Origin: Deinococcus sp. QL22
GTDB taxonomy: Bacteria; Deinococcota; Deinococci; Deinococcales; Deinococcaceae
Assembly (NCBI RefSeq): GCF_023370075.1
Contig: NZ_CP097153.1
Span: 310,001-374,000, forward strand
Direction: 5' to 3'
Length of the DNA: 64,000 bases
Shown here: one piece after another, positions 37,999 to 48,800 of the stretch
Layout: every line of letters begins with the position of its first letter
Position numbering within the stretch: the first letter of the stretch is position 1
The notes under the pieces: generated by a model
What the model was told of the DNA's origin: nothing
The model's input: only the letters and a program-made list of their open reading frames with translations
The model's database searches: none
Position numbers and translations under genes: made by a program

Positions 37999-38807
37999 AG
38001 GGGCAACTTAGAATCGGCGGGTCAGCTTAAGGTCAAGTCCTGCCGAGGCAAGTCAGGTTGGGCTGTGGAGTATGGAGAGGGCGAGAAATTGACAGCACGA
38101 GACGCAGCAGCCTGCGCCAACGAGCAAACAAACTCATGCCGGACTCCGAACAGCCTTTGTACGGAAAACAAGCTGCAAAGGAACAGGCCTTACCGGATGC
38201 GGCACCATTCACCTTGCTCATGAGTTCTCATCAAATTGATTAAGTTAGGTAGATGTGATTTTTTTCATATAGGCCACATCTATCCCCAAATTCTCATAGA
38301 GAAACATATTTTAGGCATCCAGGGTTGACCGACGAGTCTATCAGTGAACATCTCTACTGGACATGGCTTAAGACTTTCTGTCTGATGGGCCCAGCTGAAA
38401 GCGGCTATTCCCCTTCAAGCGAGCGGACGTCACATAAGTGACGTCCGCGTTGAATCTCCAAAAAACAGTAGAGTCATTTATGTTAAAAAGGTGAGGAAGA
38501 AATGTAACTACTATGAACAATCTTAGAGGTCTTGTGAGAAGTGAAAATCTTCAAACTTTCTTTAGCAAGTTTTAACAGAATCCTTTCATTAACTTTCGTT
38601 AACTTGTTCTTGGCCTGAGATCAGATGGTCTTAGGCGGCGAAGCGAATTGACCTTTGCCAGTCGGTTGGGCAGCGGCCTGAGCGATCTCAGACCTGTGCC
38701 GCAGCGAAGCCCTGTACCCCAAACGGTTTCAAGTAGACCAACATTCTTCAATCGGCGGTGCCGAGCTACACCGTCGACCTATTTTTTCTTGTCGCCAGGA
38801 GACTCCC
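37999..38807. other. Long intergenic region between phoX and the lipoprotein gene
   Basis: About 810 bp with no supported gene. It holds a perfect 11-bp hairpin (38423-38433 and 38438-38448, loop ATAA) and three TTAAC[A/T] motifs at 38572, 38589 and 38599. AT content is higher from 38230 to 38620, as expected for regulatory DNA. A small RNA from the hairpin region is possible. Confidence 0.45.
38423..38448. repeat. Perfect 11-bp hairpin with ATAA loop
   Basis: GCGGACGTCAC and GTGACGTCCGC flank ATAA. No T-run follows closely. It may end an unannotated small RNA. Confidence 0.5.
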
Positions 38808-40634
38808 ATGTTACTGACTGATTTCCTACTTGCCCGGATCATCCAGCGCCCTCTACCGCTTGGGTTGACGCTGCTGACGCTGGGCCTGTCAGCCTGTAAT
38901 TCTGATTCGGGTAACACGCCCACCGCCCCCGCTCAGGCCACCGCCCCAACATTCGTGTACGACGGGCAAGATCATTCTTGGACAGGCACAGCCGCCACTG
39001 GACTAACGCTGTTGGCTCTTGATCCCGGCGACAATACGCTCAGCAACGAGTCTTGGACGGCGGCGACCAACGGCTGGGGGCCAATCGAGAAAGACCGCAG
39101 CAACGGCGACAAGATGGCGGGCGATGGCAGAACCCTGACAGTGGCGGGCGAAACCCATGCCCGTGGATTCGGTGTCCACGCGGGTTCCAGCATGACCTTC
39201 ACGTTGGGCGGTAAATGCACCACCCTCACGGCAAAAGTCGGCCTAGACGATGAGGTAGGCGACCGGGGCAGCGTGGTCTTTCAGGTCTGGAACGACACCG
39301 CCATCAAACTCTACGATTCCGGCGCGGTGCGCGGTACAGACGCAGCCAAAGGCATCAGCGTGAACGTCAGCGGCGTCCAAAATCTGCGCCTCGTGGTTAC
39401 CGATGCGGGTGACGGCATGGATTACGACCACGCTGACTGGGCCAGCCCGATCCTGGCCTGCTCCTCTGTCGCCCCTGCACCCGTCGCACCTGCACCTGTG
39501 CCCCCCGCCGCCCCTACCGAAATCACCTACAGCGGGCCGATTGTGATTACCAAAGGCGGCACCTACTCGGGCAACTGGGAAAATACCCTGCATAAGCCTG
39601 CGGTGTTGATCCAAACCAGTGAACCCGTGATCATCGAAAATTCCAACATTCGCAGCCGGGGCAACTTGATCAGCGGCTTTGCCAACCGCCTCACTGTCCG
39701 CAATACGCGCGGCTACGCCCTGAATCCCAACGTTGCAGGCAAGGCCGCAGGCCGGGCCGTCAACGCCGAAGAATTCCTGAACTTGCGCGTTGAAAACAGC
39801 TATTTCGAAGGGTCCACCGGTATCTATGCCCGGGCTTTCCGGGGCAATGCAGCGGCCGGTGACACCATCAAGATTTTGCGCAACCGCTTCAAGAACACCG
39901 ATGGTCGCCTTAGCGACGGGGCGGGTGGCTACAACGGCAGCCACTGGGTGGTGCAAGCGATCTTGTTCAACGACGTCAAACGCTTGCCGAACGTGGAAAT
40001 TGCGTGGAACGAGATCATCAACGAACCCGGCAAAAGCCGCACCGAAGAGAACATAAACTTCTACGTCTCCAGCGGCACGCCTTCCAGCCCCTTCCTGATC
40101 CACAACAACTACATTCAGGGCGCGTATGGCATGTCGCCCAGCACCGATACGACCTATGCCGGAGGCGGCATTCTGTTGGGCGATGGGAAAGTGCTTAACC
40201 CCCTGGATTCTGGCTATGCGCGGGTCCATGACAACCAGATCGTGGGCACGACCAACCACGGCATCGCCATTGCCGGTGGAGTCGACAACCAGATGTACAA
40301 CAACCGTGTCCTGTCCAGTGGCCGGATGCCGAATGGCCAGCGCCTTCCAGCGGCCAACGTGGGCCTGTACGTGTGGGATCCGACTGGAGCAGGCAAATTG
40401 TCGCCGGCCACCTTCGCTAACAACCGCATGGACAACAACGTAGTGGGTTGGACACGGGTGGCCGCCGACGGCAACACTAGCAACAACCCGACGTGGTTTC
40501 CCAACTGTGGGTTGAACACCACCACCTGCGTGGGCAACCAGAACATTGGCACCGTGACTCTTGAGATGGAGAAACAGGAATTCACCCGCTGGCAAGACAA
40601 ACTCAGCGCCAGAGGCGTCAAGGTTGGGCCATAA
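38808..40634 (+). CDS. Lipoprotein with NPCBM domain and parallel beta-helix
   Basis: This 608-residue protein begins with a lipoprotein signal ending LGLSACNSD (lipobox LSAC near residue 30). CAGGAG lies eight bases before the ATG. Residues ~50-220 form an NPCBM domain (GGWGP-like start [61 protein letters not shown]). A proline/alanine linker follows (~220-240). Residues ~245-608 form repeated N-rich strands ([28 protein letters not shown]) typical of pectate-lyase-like beta-helices. It is probably a surface-attached carbohydrate-binding or -degrading enzyme; catalytic residues were not identified. Confidence 0.8.
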   Translation: MLLTDFLLARIIQRPLPLGLTLLTLGLSACNSDSGNTPTAPAQATAPTFVYDGQDHSWTGTAATGLTLLALDPGDNTLSNESWTAATNGWGPIEKDRSNGDKMAGDGRTLTVAGETHARGFGVHAGSSMTFTLGGKCTTLTAKVGLDDEVGDRGSVVFQVWNDTAIKLYDSGAVRGTDAAKGISVNVSGVQNLRLVVTDAGDGMDYDHADWASPILACSSVAPAPVAPAPVPPAAPTEITYSGPIVITKGGTYSGNWENTLHKPAVLIQTSEPVIIENSNIRSRGNLISGFANRLTVRNTRGYALNPNVAGKAAGRAVNAEEFLNLRVENSYFEGSTGIYARAFRGNAAAGDTIKILRNRFKNTDGRLSDGAGGYNGSHWVVQAILFNDVKRLPNVEIAWNEIINEPGKSRTEENINFYVSSGTPSSPFLIHNNYIQGAYGMSPSTDTTYAGGGILLGDGKVLNPLDSGYARVHDNQIVGTTNHGIAIAGGVDNQMYNNRVLSSGRMPNGQRLPAANVGLYVWDPTGAGKLSPATFANNRMDNNVVGWTRVAADGNTSNNPTWFPNCGLNTTTCVGNQNIGTVTLEMEKQEFTRWQDKLSARGVKVGP

Positions 40635-40663
40635 AACTTTTTTAAGTTGACTTTGGGTTGATG

Positions 40664-40696
40664 AGGGGCCAGAGCCGTCAAGGTACTGGCCCCTCA
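40664..40696. terminator. Stem-loop after the lipoprotein gene
   Basis: GAGGGGCCAG (40664-40673) pairs with CTGGCCCCTC (40687-40696), 13-nt loop, 30 bp after the stop. The T-run is weak. Confidence 0.55.
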
Positions 40697-40911
40697 ACCT
40701 TGCTCACCTCACTAAAACTGCACCCATTCGGGACACCAGCCGAAGGGTGACTTTCTATTGTGGCGCACCTCACCAGATCTAATATGCCCGTAAAGGCTCT
40801 CTCTGGGGTCTCCAAGGCTTGCTGCTTCACTTCTCGCACTCCGGGCTAAGTCAATACCTCTGAGCGGCATTCTCGTCGCTCGGAGAAGAAAGTCTCCAGA
40901 ACAAATATCAA

Positions 40912-42213
40912 TCAGGCCGACAGGCCCGTCAATGCCTGCACCAAATCCACCAGATCTCCCTTGCCCCTGACCGCAGCAGCCAAGCGTTCCACGGCGGTAG
41001 CGTCGAGGGTTTCCAGCGCTGTGAGGGTTTCAGCATGGGGTGGGCGGCCCAATTTCACGCGCAACATGGAGCGCACCATGCCCAACGACTCCTCACGGCT
41101 GAGCGGCAGCAAGACCGGCTGTTCCTCACGCTTGGTTTGGGCTGTTCCTGCCTTCCCAGACGGCCCTTGAGCCTGTTTGGGCAACACATCGTATTTTTCG
41201 GGATGGCGGACGGCATCGACCAAGGTGGCTGCCACAGAGCGGGGTTTGTAACCAGTTTCCAGACGCTGCTTGACGGCCAGCACCGCGGTGCGAATGCGTT
41301 CGGGATGATCGGCCACCAATGCTTCGGCCACTGGGCGGCTGACTTTGAGGGCCGTCAACAGTTCCACCAATTCTGGATCGACTTCGCCCTCGAAGGCGTA
41401 GGTGATGCGCTGGCTGTCGCCCGAGCCGTCATAAGACACGTTACGGAGGTACTTGGCAGCGATCAGGTGGGCATGTGCGCCGTCCAGGGTGCGCCGGACG
41501 TTGTTGGTGCGCTGGCCACTCAGGCCCGTTGCTTCCCGCCACGCCGCGATGATCACAGGAAGTTCACGGGCCAACGAGCCGTCGTCACCGACTCGGTGGG
41601 CCTGCAACACGCGGTACAGGCTGCGGGCGGTGGGCTGCTTCAGGTCGCTGAGCAGCTCAGCATCCAGAATTTGATAAAAGCCCTCACGGATCGATTGGGC
41701 GAAATGACGCGAAAACGTGACCCGCAGTGGGGCACTGCCCACAATCGCGCCGCCTGCACCGCTGGCACTCAGGCTGACGTCGTGAACGGAAATTCGGTCG
41801 ATCAGGCGGTTGGTTTCGGTCATACCCCTGAATTTGCCGCCCTGCTGGCGGGAGACGCGGGTCAGCCAACTCACGCCTTCCAAGCGCAACAAACTCTCTC
41901 TGAGGCGCACATAAGCGTTGCCACGTGTCCCCAGTGGCGTAAGTTGCAGCAGGCGGTAAGCCGTACACACCACCGTGTCGTCTTCAGGGCAACCTGCTTC
42001 AAAAAATAGGGTTTGCAGCGCCAAAAGCACGTCTGGGTCGACTCCATGTGGCCGTCCACGCGAAGCCACGCCCTCGACGTAAAAGTGCCGATCCCCAATG
42101 TTGAAGGTCGTTTCCCAGCTTTGATCGTCCCCGATATCACGGTTCAAAATGCTGAAGACGCCGGAGCGGGCGAGGGTCAGCTCGTTGATGAGGTGTTCGT
42201 TGCCCTGCGTCAT
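40912..42213 (-). CDS. repA: Plasmid replication initiator, RepA type
   Basis: This 433-residue protein resembles the RepA-like initiators of Deinococcus megaplasmids (RPA family, PF10134). Typical stretches are FYVEGVASRGRPHGVDPDVL, LQLTPLGTRGNAYVRLRESL with LLRLEG, TGLSGQRTNNVRRTLDGAHA and LKQPTARSLYRVLQAH, which look like two winged-helix domains. A basic linker and a C-terminal helical region follow. It is transcribed away from nine iterons lying ~100-390 bp upstream of its start, as in iteron plasmids. TATAAT lies eight bases before the ATG (leaderless). It should bind the iterons and start replication. Confidence 0.88.
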   Translation of the reverse strand: MTQGNEHLINELTLARSGVFSILNRDIGDDQSWETTFNIGDRHFYVEGVASRGRPHGVDPDVLLALQTLFFEAGCPEDDTVVCTAYRLLQLTPLGTRGNAYVRLRESLLRLEGVSWLTRVSRQQGGKFRGMTETNRLIDRISVHDVSLSASGAGGAIVGSAPLRVTFSRHFAQSIREGFYQILDAELLSDLKQPTARSLYRVLQAHRVGDDGSLARELPVIIAAWREATGLSGQRTNNVRRTLDGAHAHLIAAKYLRNVSYDGSGDSQRITYAFEGEVDPELVELLTALKVSRPVAEALVADHPERIRTAVLAVKQRLETGYKPRSVAATLVDAVRHPEKYDVLPKQAQGPSGKAGTAQTKREEQPVLLPLSREESLGMVRSMLRVKLGRPPHAETLTALETLDATAVERLAAAVRGKGDLVDLVQALTGLSA

Positions 42214-42221
42214 GATTGATG

Positions 42222-42250
42222 ATTATAGGTATTTTTAAAAGCTTTTAAAA
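42222..42250 (-). promoter_or_regulatory. repA promoter with an 18-bp palindrome
   Basis: On the minus strand a perfect TATAAT (42227-42222) sits eight bases before the repA ATG, the layout of a leaderless transcript. The spacer and -35 region are covered by the perfect palindrome TTTTAAAAGCTTTTAAAA (42233-42250), a likely binding site for repA autoregulation. Confidence 0.6.
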
Positions 42251-42314
42251 CATATGAATGCATCATCAAGCGGGGGGCAGTTTTGCGTGTGGGTAAGGGT
42301 TTTTTCGGCTTTTT

Positions 42315-42596
42315 GACTCAAAGGTAGCGTGCTTTACCCCCCTTTTTGACTCAAAGTTAGCGATACTTTGACTCAAAGTTAGCGATAGCATGACTCAAAG
42401 TTAGCGTGCCTTTTTGGCCCAAAAGACTCAAAGTTAGCGATGGTAGTTTTCCGACTTTGACTCAAAGTTAGCGTGCCTTTTTGGCCCAAAATGACCCTTT
42501 TGACTCAAAGTTAGCGATAGTCGGTAGCTAACGTTCAGTACGAGGTTTTTTGTGTTTTGACTCAAAGTTAGCGATAGAGGCGACTCAAAGTTAGCG
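42315..42596 (+). repeat. Nine iterons of the replication origin
   Basis: GACTCAAAGTTAGCG occurs at 42348, 42370, 42392, 42425, 42459, 42502, 42559 and 42582, all exact, and once with one mismatch at 42315 (GACTCAAAGGTAGCG). All are in the same orientation. Start-to-start distances are 33, 22, 22, 33, 34, 43, 57 and 23 bp, close to multiples of 11, so the copies face the same side of the helix. A degenerate inverted copy (11 of 15 matches) lies at 42526-42540. This is the RepA-binding array. Confidence 0.9.
42391..42491 (+). repeat. 34-bp direct repeat including an iteron and a T-GGCCC-A block
   Basis: Positions 42391-42424 and 42458-42491 are identical. Each holds an iteron followed by GTGCC-TTTTTGGCCCAAAA, an imperfect palindrome. 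The duplicated unit suggests the array grew by tandem duplication. Confidence 0.8.
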
Positions 42597-42881
42597 ATAG
42601 TGAGCTAAAGGCGCACCGAACCATCCATTGGGATGAATAAAATGTCATCAACTAATTTATGATAAATATTCTGCTATAAGCGAAGCAAATACCCTGGCAT
42701 TTCGCCCATCAACTTGTTCAAAACATGGGCGTTTTCTTGAGCAGAATGAAGCCTTATAGGTCACTGCATTCAACAAGAATTGGTTTTTTGTCCCTCAAAT
42801 CTTTAGAAGGTGGGGTGAACTGGCATCCAAACCGCTTGACAGCCGCACCCTCTAGGTCAGATCAAGTGCAGAGGGGAAAAT
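42597..42881. other. AT-rich flank of the iterons
   Basis: About 285 bp without a gene. Confidence 0.3.
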
Positions 42882-45800
42882 ATGTCTAAGACACTCAAAA
42901 AACTTAATCAGCAGGTGATGGTCATTACGGGGGCGTCGAGTGGCATTGGCCTCAGCACAGCGCGGATGGCTGCAAAAAAAGGTGTGCGGTTGGTGTTAGC
43001 GGCCCGCAGTGAAGGGGCGCTGAATCAATTGGCCGACGAGATCGTGCAGGCGGGCGGGCAAGCTGTACCTGTGGGAGCCGACGTGAGCCGGGAAGAAGAT
43101 ATCCAGCTCATTGTGGAAGCCGCGCGGCAGGCGTTTGGAGGCTTCGATACCTGGGTCAACAATGCGGGCGTGGGCATGTACGGCAAGCTGGAAGAAGTCT
43201 CCGTAGACGACATGCGACGCCTCTTCGAGATCAATTTTTGGGGACAGGTATACGGTTCACTGGCTGCAGTCGCCGAACTTAAAGCTAAAGGTGGGGCACT
43301 CATCAATGTGGGCAGCACCGTCTCCGAGCGGGCCATTCCGCTGCAGGGCATGTACAGCGCCAGCAAACACGCCCTCAAAGGGTTTACCGACGCCCTGCGG
43401 ATGGAACTGGAAGCCGAAGGCGCACCTCTTTCGGTGACGCTGATCAAACCTGGCCCCATCGATACGCCGTTTCCATTGAATGCCCGTAACTATCTGGACG
43501 CCGAGCCGCAACATGTGCCGCCTGTATACGCTCCGGAAACGGTGGCCCGCGCCATCCTGCATGCCGCCGAGCATCCTGTTCGTGACGTGTTTGTGGGGGG
43601 CGGCGGCAAAGGTATCGCTGCATTTGGGCAACTTGCACCCGGAGCCACCGACCGGGCGATGCGCGGTTTTGTCATTCCGCGCACCAAGAGCGAGAAACCG
43701 CCTTTGCCCCGCGCTGCCAACGCTCTTGAGTATCCGTCGGAGCGATTGGCGGAGCGCGGCGATTACCCCGGCCACGTGAAGGAAATCAGCGTCTATACCA
43801 GAGTTGCACAAACGGGCCTGCTGCGTGGCGCTGTTCTGGTGGGCACAGGCTTGGCGGGTTGGGGGCTGTGGCGGTCTTCTCGCAAATAGACCCTACATAG
43901 AAGGAAAGGGCCAGAGATATGTTGCTCTCTGGCCCTTCCCTTGCTCGTGTTTAATTCGGCGGCTACGCCTTAGTTGACCCATCCATCGCTTCCTTGCGGT
44001 TGGCCCGGATACTCGACCAGATCGACAAGACGATGAAACCCACGCCGATGAGTCCGGTCAGCAGTTCGGGGATGTGGATGTTGCGGTTCATGTGCAGCAG
44101 CATGATGACGGCCAGCGCCAAAATGCCGTAATGCGCCCCGTGTTCGAGGTAGCGGTACTGCGTCAGGGTGCCCTGATGCACCAGATACAGCGTCAGCGAG
44201 CGCACGAAGACCGCGCCGATAGCGAGGCCTGCCGAGATGATCACGACTTCTTTGGTGATGGCAAATGCGCCGATCACGCCGTCAAGCGAAAAGCTGGCGT
44301 CCAAAACTTCGAGGTACATGAACGCTGCGAAGCCTGCCGCGCCCGCTTTGGCGGCCATGTTGTCGGCGTCAAAGAGGTTGCCGAGGGCGTTCATGGCCAG
44401 GTACAGCAGCAGACCAATCATTCCGGCACTGAGCGCGGTCAGTTGCTCGGCGGGAGCCACCGACAGATTGGTGATCAGGAGCAGTGCCCCGCCCGCAATG
44501 ATGGCCTGCACGGTGTCCAGCTTGCCAATGCCCGCAAGACGGCGTTCGAAGCCCGCCAGCCAGTGCTCGTCCTTGTTGGGATCCATCAGGTAATTCAGAG
44601 CCACCATCAGCAAAAAGACGCCGCCGAACGCGCTGATCGCCACTTCGGACTCTTCCAGATATTCGGCGTAGCGGGCCGAATCGTTGAAGGCAAGGCTGGT
44701 CACTTCGCCGAAGCTGAGGCCTGCCGTGATCGCCACAATCGCAATCGGGAAGATCATCCGCATGCCGACCACAGCAATCAGAATGCCCCAGACCAGAAAA
44801 CGCTGTTGCCATTTGGCCGACATGTTTTTCAGCACCGACGCATTGACCACCGCGTTATCGAAGCTCAGGCTGACTTCCATGACACCGAGCACGACGGCGA
44901 TCAGGAGGAAATTGAGGGCCACAGCGATACCGCCGTTGCTGAAGCCGTACCATGTAGCCAAAATCAGCGCGATGGCTGTAACGCCGAATGCAAAACCAAA
45001 CTCTCTTTGAATCACTGTCTACCTCTGGGAAGGGGGGCGAAAAGAAGGGCGGGTGCCAGCAAAGATGCCCCCATCTTTGTGACCAAATGGGCGGGCAGGC
45101 GCGGATCAGACAACCCTTTCAAGTCCTGCGCCTGCCGTGCGGGGCAAAGAGCGCCCGGTGCAACCAGAAAACTATGCCCTAAATTGGCGGGTCATGGGAC
45201 GTGTGGCGCACGTTTGGTCACTGGGATTGGTTACTGAGGCAGGCACTCCCGCCCCAACACCAAGTGACACAAAACACCCACCCGACGCGACCTGACCGGG
45301 TAGAGGACAGGCCAGGGCGGTTAAATGTTTACGCCGTAATTGCGGGCCACCGGAGCCAATCCGCCCGCGTAGCCCTGCCCCACGGCGCGGAATTTCCATT
45401 CGTTGTTATGGCGGTAGATTTCGCCGAAAATGACGGCGGTTTCGGTGGAAAAGTCTTCTCCGAGATCGAAGCGGGTCAGTTCCTGCCCGGTGTCTTCATT
45501 GGCAATCCGGATAAACGCGCCGCCCACTTGCCCGAAGCTTTGGTGGCGCACGTCGGCCTGATCGATGGTCACCGTGATGGCAATTTTCTGAATGTCGGCA
45601 GGCACGAGCGTCAGGTTGATCTTCATGCTTTCGTCGTCGCCGTCGCCCTGCCCGTCACGGTTGTCTCCGGCGTGCTTGACGCTGCCCTCGATGCTGGACA
45701 GTTGGTTGTAAAAGATGAAATCGTGGTCGCCGCGCACCCGGCCTGCGGCGGTCAGCAGGAAGGCCGAGGCGTCAAGGTCAAACTGTTGGCCGTCGGTGGA

Positions 45801-48800
45801 GCGGGGATCCCAGCCCAGCCCGACGTGAATGCGTTGCAGGTTGGGAGCTTCTTTGCTCAGCGAAATGTTGCCGCCCTTTTGAAGTGAAATACCCATGACG
45901 CTCCTTGTATCAGAGAAAGTGGATAGAGAGGCGCAAACTTGATGGTGGAGCGGGTCACAACCAGTGGTCTACCCGTTGGCCCGCCCAAAGTTTAGGACAT
46001 GACCTGCCCGAACTGGCGCGTAAAGACAGTCCCCATCTGAAGCTCATCTGAAACCCGCCCCGCCATCTTTTTGACAGATGCTCTAAGGTAGGCTCGCCTT
46101 GCTTCCCTTCCTGCCTACCAACCTCTGCGCCGCCGCTCTGTCCTTCCCCACTCGCCCCCCGGAGCGCCCATGACCTACGTGACCCGGCAGGGAGAAACTC
46201 TGCGTACCACAAGCGCCAAGCCCCGGCCCATTCCAGCCCAGTTCACGCTGCAGCAGCGCGAGTTTGTAGAGGCGGTGCGGGCCAGTGGGCGGCATCTGGT
46301 GCTGCGGGCCACCGCCGGAAGCGGCAAAACCACCACGCTGACAGAAGCCGCCTGGCACCTGGGTTCTGAAAGTGGGGGTTCTGACGTGAAGGGCGTCTAT
46401 TTTGCCTACAACAAGCATTCCGTAGAAGCGGTGGGGCCGCGCCTGCCGCCGGGCATTCGGGCCAGTACGCTGCACGCTTACGGTCGGCGGGTGCTGTGCG
46501 GGGTGCGCGGGCCGCAGATGGCGCTTGACAATGACCGGAGTTTGCGGCTGGCAGAATTGGTGTATAGCTCGGAACCCGTGTCGCGGCGGCAACTGCGCGG
46601 GGCGGCCCGCATGTGGGATCTGGCCCGCGAATACGTGCTGAACGAAGATTCTCACGATGATGATCTGGTGGCGCTGGCGGCGGACGCTGAGTGGCCCGAA
46701 AACGACGGCGTGGCGGGCCTCCGGCGGGTCTTGCGGGCTTTCCGGTATCACAGCATTCAGGACTGGCACGCGGGCGGCTTGCCCGACTTCACCGACTTTT
46801 TGTGGCTGCCGCTGGAATTGGGTCTGGGCCGGGGAACGCTGGGCGCTGCACTGGTAGACGAAGCGCAGGATTTGACGCCGCTGCGTCAACGCTTTGTGAC
46901 GCATCTGCTGGGGCTGGAATCAGGGGAAGCTCAAGAAGCCCTCCCCACAGGCCGGTTCATCGCAGTGGGCGACCCGGAACAGGCGATCTACACCTACGCC
47001 GGGGCCGATCCGCGTGGGCTGTGGCGCCTGGCCGAGCGGCTGAGCGCACAGGAGTTGCCGCTCAGCGTGTCGTTCCGCTGCCCCGTAACGCATGTGGCAC
47101 TGGCCCGCACTGCCAGCGAATTCATTCAGCCTTCGGGGGCAGCTCAGGCAGGCACGGTGGAACATGTGGCGGCAGACGCGGCCCACTATGGGCGCGGCGA
47201 CGTGGTGCTGTGCCGCCTGAATGCCCCGCTGTTGCGGCTGGCGCTCTTGCTGATGACCCGCCACATCAGTGTGAATATTCGGGGCCGCGACTTGGCGACC
47301 CGGCTGGAAACGGCGGCCCAGGAAGCCTTTGCTGTGCCCGCCGACGAGGAAGCCGTGCCAGACCGCGTAGCTGCCCTGTATGAGCGCCGTGCGAGGCCGC
47401 TGCAATACCGCGCCGGCGAGGGTGACCGGGCAGCCAAGAAAGCCCTCGGTGAGCTGAACGACCTCTGCTCCTGTCTGCGGCTTCTGGCCCTGCGTGCGGC
47501 GGCCTCAGCAGGCGGGAAGGCCACCCTGAGCAGCGTTTCGGGCGTGTTGCGCGGCCTGTACCGCGAAGATGCCGACGTGCTGCTGTCCACCGTTCACCGG
47601 GCCAAAGGGCTGGAATGGGAGCGGGTCACGCTGCTGTACCCCGAACAGATGCCCATGCCCTACGGCGACCCCGAAGAAGAACGCTGCGTGCTGTTTGTGG
47701 CCCTGACCCGCAGCAAACGTGAACTCCGGCTGGCGTATGGGCCGGGCGCGTGGGAGAGCGGCTGGCGGCTGGAAGCGCCGGAGGGATGGCAGCCGGAAAG
47801 TGGGCCGTCCACCTCGCCTCAGCCTCAGCCCGCGCCGCCGCCTATCTTCTCTTTTCCCCCTCTGGCTCCTCCCCTGCCCTCCGCATTGGTGCTGCCGCCC
47901 AAGCCGTACCGCCTCCCTGTTACTAGGCCGCTTCCTGCTGTGCCGCCCAGTTCCGCTGCCCTGACCGAACATGCCCTGCGCGTGCGTGCCGTGCATAGGC
48001 CCGCCACGCTGGAAGACCTGCGCCCCTACCCGCTGTACAGCGGGCAGGCCAACCTACCGGTGGCGGTGCTGGCGGCCCGCCTGGAGGTACTGCGCCAGGA
48101 TGCCCGTCCCGCGTTGTCAGAGTGGGCGGGGGCGTCGTTGGCGCTGCTGCGGGATGTGCAGAGCCGCAGCGTGTATCTGGATGTGATGCGGCTGGCACAG
48201 GTAGAACGGGCTGCGACGCGGGCGCGGTTGGCCATTCCACTCATGCAGCCCCTGACAGCCGAACAGGTATGCACAGTGGTGTTTGGAGAACACTTTGCCC
48301 GTCTGCGCCCCGCCCAAGTCAAGCGGCGTGGCGAGCGCAACTGGCGCGTAGAACTGGACGGCGAGGCCCACGCCTTCGACCCCCGCACTGGAGAACTGCT
48401 GGGCACGCCGTTTGCGCCCTTTGCTGTGCATCTGCGGCTGGAACGCTAATGCTGTGCTCGTCCTGTGCTCAGCCCTGCTGCACCAATCCCCGGTAGGCTT
48501 CCTGCATCACTTTCAGGCTGGGCGACAGGGCGAGTGCTTGCACCAATGACCCCTGAATGCTGAGTTGGCCCGCCATCATCGCCTGCACCGGGTTCACTTC
48601 TCCCTGCCAGAAGGCGTGGGCGATGTCGCCAGCGATTTGAAAGGTCAGGTCACTGGGTGCGGTCTTGGCCTCGTTGCCACTGGTGATGCTTGCCGCTTGC
48701 CCGTTGCTGCCGTCCACCCGCACTGCCACGTCTAACGGCAGAAACAGGAAGGTCACAGAAAGGCGCTTCTTCAATACAACATCTGTCTCTGGGCTGCTAT